In this document: positions 36,282-43,224 of the stretch, in pieces
Numbering within the stretch: the first letter of the stretch is position 1
Layout: each line of letters starts with the position of its first letter
NCBI GenBank assembly: GCA_936908745.1
Contig: CAKZFX010000011.1
Span: forward strand, 62,001 to 126,000
DNA length: 64,000 bases
From: an uncultured Chitinophagaceae bacterium
GTDB lineage: Bacteria; Bacteroidota; Bacteroidia; Chitinophagales; Chitinophagaceae
Direction of reading: 5' to 3'
Translations under genes and position numbers: made by a program
Notes under the pieces: generated by a model
The model's input: the letters and a program-made list of their open reading frames with translations, nothing else
Told to the model about the DNA's origin: nothing
The model's database searches: none

Positions 36282-37367
36282 ATGAGTACAATAAAACCTG
36301 TTATTGGCATATCCTGCGGCGACCTCAATGGAATTGGCATCGAACTGATCATTAAAACCTTTTCCGACAACCGTATTTTGGAGCAATGCACGCCTGTTAT
36401 CTTTTCTTCTAATAAGGCGCTGAATTTTTACAAAAAAGCCAGCACGGATGCTCATTTCAACTACCAAAGCACCAAAGAATTTGGCCGGCTCAATCCTAAA
36501 CAGGTAAATCTTTTCAACTGCTGGGAAGAAGAAGTGGCCATCACACCCGGCCAGTTGACCAGCGAAGGCGGAAAATATGCCGTTCTTTCCTTGCAAACGG
36601 CCGTAGCCGCTTTAAAACAAAAACAAATTGATGGACTGGTGACAGCTCCGGTTCATAAAAAAAATATTCAATCCGCCGAATTCAATTTCACCGGCCATAC
36701 GCCTTATCTCAAAAGTATGTTCGAGGTAAAAGATGTGGCAATGATGCTGTGCGCCGGCAATTTTCGGGTGGCGTTACTGACAGAACATGTACCGGTAAAT
36801 GAAATAGCCAGGTATGTGACCAAAGAAAATATTCTCAGCAAGCTGAATGTGATCCATAAAAGCCTGCAACGTGATTTTGGTATTGACAAACCCCGTATTG
36901 CGGTATTAGGATTAAATCCGCATGCAGGTGACGAAGGACTGATCGGCAATGAAGAAGAAACGATCATCAAACCGGCGATCAAAGAAGCAAGGAACAACAA
37001 TATGCTCGTCGTTGGCCCCTACAGCGCCGATGCGTTTTTTGCAAGACGCAGTTATGAAAAATTTGATGCCGTTTTGGCCATGTACCATGACCAGGGATTG
37101 ATACCTTTTAAAGCCTTAGCCATTGGTGAAGGTGTAAACTATACAGCCGGTCTGCCCGCTGTACGCACTTCACCAGACCATGGCGTTGCATTTGACATTG
37201 CAGGAAAAGACAAGGCCGATGCTTCTTCTTTTATAACAGCAATTTTTGAGTGTATTGATATCATCAACCGCCGGAATGAATACGATGAGAACAGGCAAAA
37301 CCCGTTGAAAAGAATGGTGCCTTCTTTCCTTGCCAACGCAGCCGATGAAAGATTAGATGAAAACTAA
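36282..37367 (+). CDS. pdxA: 4-hydroxythreonine-4-phosphate dehydrogenase
   Basis: 361 residues from the ATG at 36282, where MSTIKPVIGISCGDLNGIGI begins. PdxA landmarks: GDxNGIGxE near the N-terminus, TAPVHKKNIQ, FTGHTPYL (metal-binding His), LGLNPHAGDEG and AMYHDQGLIPFKAL (metal ligands His and Asp). It oxidises and decarboxylates 4-phospho-hydroxy-L-threonine in pyridoxal-phosphate synthesis. The gene is convergent with the LolA-like gene, with the stops 2 bp apart. Confidence 0.96.
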   Translation: MSTIKPVIGISCGDLNGIGIELIIKTFSDNRILEQCTPVIFSSNKALNFYKKASTDAHFNYQSTKEFGRLNPKQVNLFNCWEEEVAITPGQLTSEGGKYAVLSLQTAVAALKQKQIDGLVTAPVHKKNIQSAEFNFTGHTPYLKSMFEVKDVAMMLCAGNFRVALLTEHVPVNEIARYVTKENILSKLNVIHKSLQRDFGIDKPRIAVLGLNPHAGDEGLIGNEEETIIKPAIKEARNNNMLVVGPYSADAFFARRSYEKFDAVLAMYHDQGLIPFKALAIGEGVNYTAGLPAVRTSPDHGVAFDIAGKDKADASSFITAIFECIDIINRRNEYDENRQNPLKRMVPSFLANAADERLDEN

Positions 37368-37369
37368 GC

Positions 37370-38101
37370 TTATTTAAATACGGAATCAGGAACACCCTTA
37401 TTGATGGAATAACTGGAATAAGTGATCTCCACTTTTCCTTTCCGGTTCTTTGCCTTTTCGGCAGACTCAGGTTCTTTCTTACTTCCATCATCATAATCCA
37501 GCGTAACGCCTTTGGGCAATTTGTATTCCTTGGTATTGAATACAAACACTACTTTATCAGCAAGGCCATACTCAGCATACTTACCATACGATAATTCCAG
37601 TTCGTAAGTACCGTTGTCTTTTGTAGTGGTCTTTGCTTTTCGTATCAGCGATTTGGATTCGTCTATATATAAAGTAGAAAGTACCACATCGGAGTTTTCA
37701 TCCTTCGGCAGCAGTTTGATGATGCGGAAGCTGGTTCCTTTTTCACTGCCCATATCAATCATATCAAAACCTTCGCTGTTGAGAAAAAGTGTATTGAGAT
37801 TAATATTCACCGATCCTTTGGGAATAAAAGAAATCCCTTTTTCATTATTGATGCGCAGCTTGTTTGGCTTTTTGAAATATACTTTCACCGTGGCCACAGG
37901 TGCTTTAATAAAAACCACGTTGGTTTTCATTTTGCCCTGTGCTTCATAGTCATTTACTTTCTCCAGTTTCTCTTTTACTTTGCGCACCACTTCTTCGGGT
38001 GTGTCCGCATTTTTTTTCACCGTTGTCATCAGCACAGGGAAAACCAGCAGCAACCAGCTCCAGGCCATAAACCCATTTCTTCTTGGTAATATCATTTGCA
38101 T
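37370..38101 (-). CDS. LolA-like outer-membrane lipoprotein carrier family protein
   Basis: 243 residues. A hydrophobic N-terminus (FMAWSWLLLVFPVLM) may be a signal peptide or anchor. The body (EEVVRKVKEKLEKVNDYEAQ, VKVYFKKPNKLRIN, TLFLNSEGFDMIDMG) fits the LolA/LolB-like half-barrel that carries lipids or lipoproteins. Its start is 1 bp after the permease stop, and the permease overlaps the ABC ATPase, so all three form one operon. That suggests the carrier receives a lipid-like substrate from the ABC-2 exporter. The exact substrate is unknown. Confidence 0.75.
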   Translation of the reverse strand: MQMILPRRNGFMAWSWLLLVFPVLMTTVKKNADTPEEVVRKVKEKLEKVNDYEAQGKMKTNVVFIKAPVATVKVYFKKPNKLRINNEKGISFIPKGSVNINLNTLFLNSEGFDMIDMGSEKGTSFRIIKLLPKDENSDVVLSTLYIDESKSLIRKAKTTTKDNGTYELELSYGKYAEYGLADKVVFVFNTKEYKLPKGVTLDYDDGSKKEPESAEKAKNRKGKVEITYSSYSINKGVPDSVFK

Positions 38102-38102
38102 A

Positions 38103-38993
38103 TCAGGTAAGAATGTCTTTTTTTCTGAACACTAAAATAGAAGTTCCCAAAAACAGCAGGATATAGCTTACGAGGATCGCCAAACTACGCAAAATAGCAG
38201 GGAGATTCTGGATAGAGCCTGTTATAGTTTTGTTATCGGCATCGGCCTGCACGTAAAAGAAACCTTTCCACGCCACCATATGCGAAGTAAACAGATATGG
38301 CTTCACTGTCCGGTCATAGATCGGGATATTCATCTCCGATAAAATTGTGAAAACGATCACAATGCTCATCGTGGCAATAATGGGCCCGATAGAATTTTCG
38401 GCAAAGACACTAAGCATAAAAGCCAGTGCCGCCACCGTTGTCAACGCAACGGCTGCATAACCAAATGCTGCAATGTATCGCCACAATACATCAAAGCCCT
38501 CCATCATTTCAATATTGGAAGAACGAAGCACCACCAGGTCATTGGTGCCAAACAGTATCATACTTCCAAATAAAGCAATAACAGCCATCCATATCAGCAA
38601 TGCAACCGTGTAAACAACTGATGCGGTAAACTTCGTCAGCATATACTCTGTGCGGCTGATGGGCTTTGTAAGCGACAACCGCAACGTACCCATGTTGGCT
38701 TCACCCGCTATGGAATCACCAGCCACCAACGCTACCAGCAGCGGCATTTGTATTAATAAAGTGTTCAGGATAATAAAACAAACCAAATAGCCATTCAGCA
38801 TTCGTTGTTTAAAATCATCGGAAAGATCAAACGTGCCATCGAGGTTGTTTAACAGTAAATCTATATAAGCAATGCCATCAAACTTCAACGCTATTTGTAT
38901 CAGCAATGAAATAGCAGCGATGGCGCCAAACGCAATATAGGTTCGCGGCCGCCTGAATATTTTGAACAACTCTATTTTAAGAAGCTGCCACAT
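38103..38993 (-). CDS. ABC-2 type transporter permease
   Basis: 296 residues from the ATG at 38993 (MWQLLKIELFKIFRRPRTYI); earlier starts would lie far inside the ATPase gene. About six transmembrane helices are visible (e.g. AFGAIAAISLLIQIAL, LVCFIILNTLLIQMPLLVAL, VVYTVALLIWMAVIALFG, ILVSYILLFLGTSILV). The FKIFRRPRTY amphipathic start and GEANMGTLRLSLTKPISRTE coupling segment are ABC-2 permease hallmarks. It overlaps the ATPase gene by 17 bp. Works with the adjacent ATPase to export an unidentified substrate. Confidence 0.88.
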   Translation of the reverse strand: MWQLLKIELFKIFRRPRTYIAFGAIAAISLLIQIALKFDGIAYIDLLLNNLDGTFDLSDDFKQRMLNGYLVCFIILNTLLIQMPLLVALVAGDSIAGEANMGTLRLSLTKPISRTEYMLTKFTASVVYTVALLIWMAVIALFGSMILFGTNDLVVLRSSNIEMMEGFDVLWRYIAAFGYAAVALTTVAALAFMLSVFAENSIGPIIATMSIVIVFTILSEMNIPIYDRTVKPYLFTSHMVAWKGFFYVQADADNKTITGSIQNLPAILRSLAILVSYILLFLGTSILVFRKKDILT

Positions 38994-39906
38994 GTGCGGT
39001 TGGCTTTGTGAGTGATAAAAAATAATCTTCCAGCGAATGTTTGCTATGAAATGAATGGACCTGTATGCCCATTTCCACAATCGCATTCAGCACAGCCGGC
39101 ACATTGTCCTTATGTAATTTCAGGATAATTCCTTCCTGTCTTTTCTCCATCCGGTAGCGGGGATCAGCGGCCTGCTGCAGTTTTGCAAAGGCTGTATTAT
39201 CATCCGTTGTTTCCAGTTGCACGATCGTTTCAGAAGGATCAAACAGGTCGCTTACTTTTCCTTCGGCCAGTTTTTTCCCTTTATCAATAATGATCATCGA
39301 ATCGGCGATCAATTCTATTTCACTTAATAAATGCGAAGAAACCAGCACCGTTTTTTTCTGGTCTTTACTTAAATGCCGGATCAGGTTTCTTATATCAGCG
39401 ATACCCTGCGGGTCTAACCCGTTTGTGGGTTCATCCAAAATCACCAGTTGAGGATCATGCACCAACGCAATCCCGATGCCGAGGCGTTGTCTCATTCCCT
39501 GCGAATAGGTTTTTACTTTGCTATGCGCCCGGTCGGCCAGGCCCACCACTTCCAGTTGTTCCATCAGCTTTTTGGCCGGCACTTTCACGCCACTCATAGC
39601 GGCAAACAGGCGCAGGTTTTCCAGCGCCGTCAGGTATTTATAAAGATCCGGCCGTTCGATAACAGCGCCGACCTGTCGCAGTATTTCTTTGCGGTGCTTA
39701 TCCAGTTGCATTCCAAATAACTCAATGCTGCCGGAAGTAGGTGTGATCAGCGTCAGCAGCATCCGGATAGTGGTTGATTTACCAGCCCCGTTTTGTCCCA
39801 AAAAACCATAAACATCTCCGGCTTCAACCGAAAAAGACAGGTCGTCAACGGCTTTGACTTCTTTAAACTCTTTGGTAAGGTGATGAACCTGGATCAATGC
39901 TGCCAT
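38977..39906 (-). CDS. ABC transporter ATP-binding protein
   Basis: 309 residues from the ATG at 39906 (MAALIQVHHLTKEFKEVKAV). Walker A GQNGAGKSTT, signature YSQGMRQRLG, Walker B LVILDEPTNGLD and switch His in VLVSSHLLSEIE are intact. A C-terminal extension (~220-309) is typical of ABC-2 exporter ATPases. It is the first gene of the ATPase-permease-LolA-like operon. Similar pairs include gliding-motility GldA and copper/multidrug exporters; the sequence does not decide which. Confidence 0.93.
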   Translation of the reverse strand: MAALIQVHHLTKEFKEVKAVDDLSFSVEAGDVYGFLGQNGAGKSTTIRMLLTLITPTSGSIELFGMQLDKHRKEILRQVGAVIERPDLYKYLTALENLRLFAAMSGVKVPAKKLMEQLEVVGLADRAHSKVKTYSQGMRQRLGIGIALVHDPQLVILDEPTNGLDPQGIADIRNLIRHLSKDQKKTVLVSSHLLSEIELIADSMIIIDKGKKLAEGKVSDLFDPSETIVQLETTDDNTAFAKLQQAADPRYRMEKRQEGIILKLHKDNVPAVLNAIVEMGIQVHSFHSKHSLEDYFLSLTKPTAHVAAS

Positions 39907-40213
39907 GAAAGCGGGATTACACAAATATACCAAGCTTTTGCATTGGTAATAAAGCTTTTACACAAGTTTAAAAAATAAATGCGGGGAATGCTTGTAAAAC
40001 CGGGATGCAGTTATTACGTTTGTATTGTTATTCGGAAAACACGAGAAAAAAATCGTAATTTTACTAATACAACCGTACCAAACTCTTCTTCCCGGATCTG
40101 CCACGTACAGTTGTTTTATTTATCTCCCCGAAGACAACCTCCAATAGCCCCTGAAAGTCTTAATAGTGAGCAAGATTGCCGGAAAAACCCGGAACCATAA
40201 AACCTCAGAGAAA
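39907..40213. other. Intergenic region before the small secreted protein
   Basis: 307 bp without a convincing gene. It separates the divergent ABC ATPase gene from the small secreted-protein gene and contains a good promoter match at 39992-40022. The remaining sequence between 40023 and 40213 would be a ~190-nt 5' leader with no obvious hairpin. Confidence 0.55.
39992..40022 (+). promoter_or_regulatory. Bacteroidota-type promoter for the small secreted-protein gene
   Basis: TTG (39992-39994) is followed after 20 nt by TACGTTTG (40015-40022), an exact match to TAnnTTTG with the consensus spacing. It would give a leader of about 185 nt before the ATG at 40214. Confidence 0.6.
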
Positions 40214-40594
40214 ATGAAAAGATTTTTATTCGGCCTGTTATTTTTATCCGCTGCAATGGTTAGCGCCAACGCACAAAATGTAAGCGATTTAAACGCTGCT
40301 GAACCCGGCCTCGAAAAATTTGAAGGAAGCTGCGCAAAAAATAAAACAAACCTGCACTGGAGCATCAGCAGCAACGAGCAGATGAACCTGTTTGAAGTGG
40401 AAAGAAGCCTCGACGGGAAAGCATTTACAACCGCAGCGATTGTTTTTACTTCTGAAGATACCGGCGATATGAAATATGCTTTTAAAGAAACCATTAAAAG
40501 CACATCTAAAATTTACTACCGTATTAAAATGGTTGAAAAAGATAAGAAAGCAACCTATTCATCCATCCTTGTTTTAAACAACCAGGCCTCTTAA
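40214..40594 (+). CDS. Small secreted FN3-like fragment protein
   Basis: 126 residues from the ATG at 40214, which starts a clear signal peptide (MKRFLFGLLFLSAAMVSANA). The rest (TNLHWSISSNEQMNLFEVER to KIYYRIKMVEKDKKATYSSI) is the same fibronectin-like linker module that precedes T9SS sorting domains in the large secreted proteins of this window. Here it stands alone and the sorting tail itself is missing. It could be a remnant or a small exported partner. Confidence 0.75.
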   Translation: MKRFLFGLLFLSAAMVSANAQNVSDLNAAEPGLEKFEGSCAKNKTNLHWSISSNEQMNLFEVERSLDGKAFTTAAIVFTSEDTGDMKYAFKETIKSTSKIYYRIKMVEKDKKATYSSILVLNNQAS

Positions 40595-40619
40595 TCTTTT
40601 CGCCACAATCCCTTAACCC

Positions 40620-40751
40620 ATGAGCAGTAAATTAAAAAAAGTAGTGAAGCAGGTTTATGAAAAGCTTCAAAAGAAAATAAGCAGTCACCAGCAGCGTAAT
40701 ACACAACTGCAACCGGTATTACAACCTGTACGGACCCGCAGAAATTTTTAA
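40620..40751 (+). CDS. Possible small basic protein (43 residues)
   Basis: ATG at 40620 opens 43 codons ending in TAA at 40751, 25 bp after the preceding gene on the same strand. The product (MSSKLKKVVKQVYEKLQKKI then a Gln/Arg-rich tail) is strongly basic, helical and amphipathic. There is no detectable homologue family by eye. Coding status is uncertain, since a chance ORF of this size is possible. Confidence 0.4.
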   Translation: MSSKLKKVVKQVYEKLQKKISSHQQRNTQLQPVLQPVRTRRNF

Positions 40752-40810
40752 CGGTACAAAACATTATTCCACCGGACGTTTTTATACACTTAGAGTACCA
40801 AAAGAGAACA

Positions 40811-40830
40811 GGCCCTTTGTCTAAAGGGCC
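40811..40830. terminator. Hairpin between convergent genes
   Basis: GGCCCTTT-GTCT-AAAGGGCC is a perfect 8-bp stem with a 4-nt loop between the possible small ORF (ends 40751) and the winged-helix gene (ends 40854). U tracts on both sides are weak. Confidence 0.6.
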
Positions 40831-40853
40831 TTGTCATTTATATAACTTTCCGG

Positions 40854-41144
40854 TTACTTAGTATTGCCCAGGTAGGCTTGCAGGTTTTTTACATACAGCT
40901 CAAATGCTTTAATCCCTTCCGGCGTAATCTTGCAAATCGTTTGCGGGTAATTGTCTTTAAACTGTTTGATCACATCAATATAACCGGCTTCTTTCAGCTT
41001 TTGTATCTGCACACTCAGGTTGCCAGCCGTGGCACTTGTTTTTTCTTTCAGGAAAGTAAATTCCGCTTCCCTTACGCTGATGAGGAGCGACATAACAGCC
41101 AGCCGTAGCTGCGAATGTAATATAGGATCAAGGTCTTTAAACAT
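40854..41144 (-). CDS. Winged-helix (ArsR/MarR-type) transcriptional regulator
   Basis: 96 residues. Helix-turn-helix region around FTFLKEKTSATAGNLSVQIQ with the KLKEAGYIDVIK recognition-to-wing stretch and a wing at PQTICKITPEGIKAF. It matches the small winged-helix DNA-binding proteins of the HTH_27 type. It is the last gene of a run with two membrane proteins, overlapping the upstream one by 8 bp, and may regulate that operon. Confidence 0.8.
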   Translation of the reverse strand: MFKDLDPILHSQLRLAVMSLLISVREAEFTFLKEKTSATAGNLSVQIQKLKEAGYIDVIKQFKDNYPQTICKITPEGIKAFELYVKNLQAYLGNTK

Positions 41145-41808
41145 GTAAAGCCGCTTGCGATCTTTTGTATTCCCTGTATTCTTTTTCCATTAATATGCCG
41201 GGTACCAGCCAGGCCATGATAGCCGATAAAGCGGTAAGCAATAAATCGATTTTTACAGGCGTGAATAAAGCAATGATACAACAAGCCCAGCATAAAAGAC
41301 CGCCGAATAACATCGGTCTGAATTTGCAGGCTGCTCCCGTGATAAAAGTGGGGAGCCCGTATAGCATCAGGAAAAAAGAAGATATGTATTCATTCAAACG
41401 AAATGGCGACAATTCACCGGTCAATGTTCTGTATTCTGTTGCAACTGGCCCCCAGGTCCTGAACATTACATTAATAGTAAATATCAGCAGGAACAAACAG
41501 ATACCAAAGCCCAGCCAGATATAATCCATGAAGCGATCGTCGTATGATTTTACTTTTCGCTCTTTTTTTTCTTTGATCGTGATAAATATTTGCGGAATGA
41601 TCGCCACCAATGCCAACAGGTAAATATCAAACGGCAAATGATATTCAAAATGGATCTCTGATAATTTTACCAACGAGCAGACAGCTATTACGCTGCCCCA
41701 GAGCATGGCGCCAATGCCGGTATCATGGTACGAATCTTTGGCCTTATGGATCATGCTGGTGATCAGCGCAAGGCTTTCGGCCCCTGACATATCTTTTTCT
41801 TTATCCAT
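41137..41808 (-). CDS. Membrane protein, paralogue of the next upstream gene
   Basis: 223 residues from the ATG at 41808 (MDKEKDMSGAESLALITSMI). About five transmembrane helices (e.g. GIGAMLWGSVIAVCSLVKL, FDIYLLALVAIIPQIFI, YIWLGFGICLFLLIFTI, KIDLLLTALSAIMAWLVPGI). An N-terminal SLALITSMIHKAKDS motif recurs in the adjacent gene as SLRLIHTMIEKAKKD, so the two arose by duplication. Their function is unknown. It overlaps the winged-helix gene by 8 bp, giving a membrane/regulator pair. Confidence 0.75.
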   Translation of the reverse strand: MDKEKDMSGAESLALITSMIHKAKDSYHDTGIGAMLWGSVIAVCSLVKLSEIHFEYHLPFDIYLLALVAIIPQIFITIKEKKERKVKSYDDRFMDYIWLGFGICLFLLIFTINVMFRTWGPVATEYRTLTGELSPFRLNEYISSFFLMLYGLPTFITGAACKFRPMLFGGLLCWACCIIALFTPVKIDLLLTALSAIMAWLVPGILMEKEYREYKRSQAALHV

Positions 41809-41896
41809 TGTTCTGCATTTTGTGTTCCCAAAGACCATCGCAGAAGATCAGCATAGATCTGCGGAAGATTTAATTATTTACAGTTGAAAGATCTTT

Positions 41897-42493
41897 TCAA
41901 GCCTGCACACTATTCATCTTTTTATACTTTGCCTTCAGCGAATAACCCGGTAAAATATAAGCGATCAGCACCGCCGCCGCCATCAATAATAAATGAGTAT
42001 CAAATTTTACAAACATAGCGATCACGGCGATCATCCAGCAGGCAATGGCTGCCCATTTTAATGGTGGAAATTGTAAAATAGCACCACTTACAAACGAAAG
42101 AAAACCATAGAAGATAAAATAGATCGGGAAAATATAGGTCCACATTTCATGATAGCCAAAGAAAAAAGCCAGCAATGTAAACGTGATACCACAACCAATA
42201 CCAAAATATTTCATCGTTTCGCCGATATAGGTTTTTGATTGCGTCTTTTTTCCATGCCTGATACCATATACAATACTGATAATAGCACCGATCCACATCA
42301 GGTTCCACGCCATATAATGATAGGGCCATTTTACAATCACCATCAACACGTATTGTGCAATAGCGGCAAAAAAGATCAGCCAGCCCCAGAGCAACAGGAA
42401 AAAAGAATCGCCTGAAACATCTTTCTTCGCCTTTTCAATCATAGTATGAATAAGGCGCAGGCTGTCTTCCGCTGAAAAATTTTGAGTAGTCAT
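41897..42493 (-). CDS. Membrane protein, paralogue of the next downstream gene
   Basis: 198 residues from the ATG at 42493 (MTTQNFSAEDSLRLIHTMIE). Five transmembrane helices (e.g. FFLLLWGWLIFFAAIAQYVL, MAWNLMWIGAIISIVYG, TFTLLAFFFGYHEMW, FDTHLLLMAAAVLIAYILPG). It shares the SLxLIxxMIxKAK start with the downstream paralogue. The function is unknown. It lies in the run TonB receptor, TPR-like protein, two membrane proteins, winged-helix regulator. Confidence 0.75.
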   Translation of the reverse strand: MTTQNFSAEDSLRLIHTMIEKAKKDVSGDSFFLLLWGWLIFFAAIAQYVLMVIVKWPYHYMAWNLMWIGAIISIVYGIRHGKKTQSKTYIGETMKYFGIGCGITFTLLAFFFGYHEMWTYIFPIYFIFYGFLSFVSGAILQFPPLKWAAIACWMIAVIAMFVKFDTHLLLMAAAVLIAYILPGYSLKAKYKKMNSVQA

Positions 42494-42545
42494 GGTTTTA
42501 TGGTTAATAAGATAGCCTGCGGCAATCGCCACAGACTATCATTGA

Positions 42546-43193
42546 TTATTTACATTCAGCCAGGTCTTTTTGAGTTACTTCCTTGCCCCATGTCGGGTGC
42601 AGGTCGCTGGCTGGTTTAAACGTTTCAAACAACTGGATCGCCTTTTCTAATTGTGGTTTGGCGGCGCCACATCCGCCACCAAATTGTTCAGGCGTATTTT
42701 TCAACGAAGTGCCGGAAAACCAATAAGGTCGTGGATTGGTGGGGTCTTCTTTCATCGCATCTGCATTCGCTTTTTGAATTTTGGGACCAAACTCCATATA
42801 TCTTGCCATAGGGTCAACGATCATGCGCAGCGAAGCACTCATCGCTTTTAATAAACTTATCTCGCTGTTGTTTTTTGCCAATGCATCCGCTTTTGTCAAC
42901 GAGATATCAGCTTTATCCGCAAAGGCATCATTCTGAGCCGGGTCGTTTTTCATAAATGCATACATGATCTGGCAAAAGGCCGCATAGTAATGGGGCAACC
43001 ATTGCGTTTTTTCGGCATCACCGATGCGGGCAAAACGTGCAGATACATCTGCAATCGCATCTACATTGGAATTTTTAAAAGCGCTGTCCATCAGGACAAG
43101 ATTCTCTTTCATTGCCGCTGTGTACTTTTCACTTTGGGCAAAGCTGGTCAGCACCAGTAAGGATGCAACAGCCAGTGTCAGGATCTTTTTCAT
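42546..43193 (-). CDS. Secreted TPR-like repeat protein
   Basis: 215 residues, signal peptide MKKILTLAVASLLVLTSFAQ. The body has alternating helices such as DKADISLTKADALAKNNSEI and PYWFSGTSLKNTPEQFGGGC, resembling TPR or Sel1-like repeats. It follows the TonB-dependent receptor by 31 bp, so the two probably belong to one operon. Function not recognised; it could be a periplasmic partner of the receptor. Confidence 0.75.
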   Translation of the reverse strand: MKKILTLAVASLLVLTSFAQSEKYTAAMKENLVLMDSAFKNSNVDAIADVSARFARIGDAEKTQWLPHYYAAFCQIMYAFMKNDPAQNDAFADKADISLTKADALAKNNSEISLLKAMSASLRMIVDPMARYMEFGPKIQKANADAMKEDPTNPRPYWFSGTSLKNTPEQFGGGCGAAKPQLEKAIQLFETFKPASDLHPTWGKEVTQKDLAECK

Positions 43194-43224
43194 CTTGTAT
43201 TGGTTTTTATTAGTTGTATAAATA

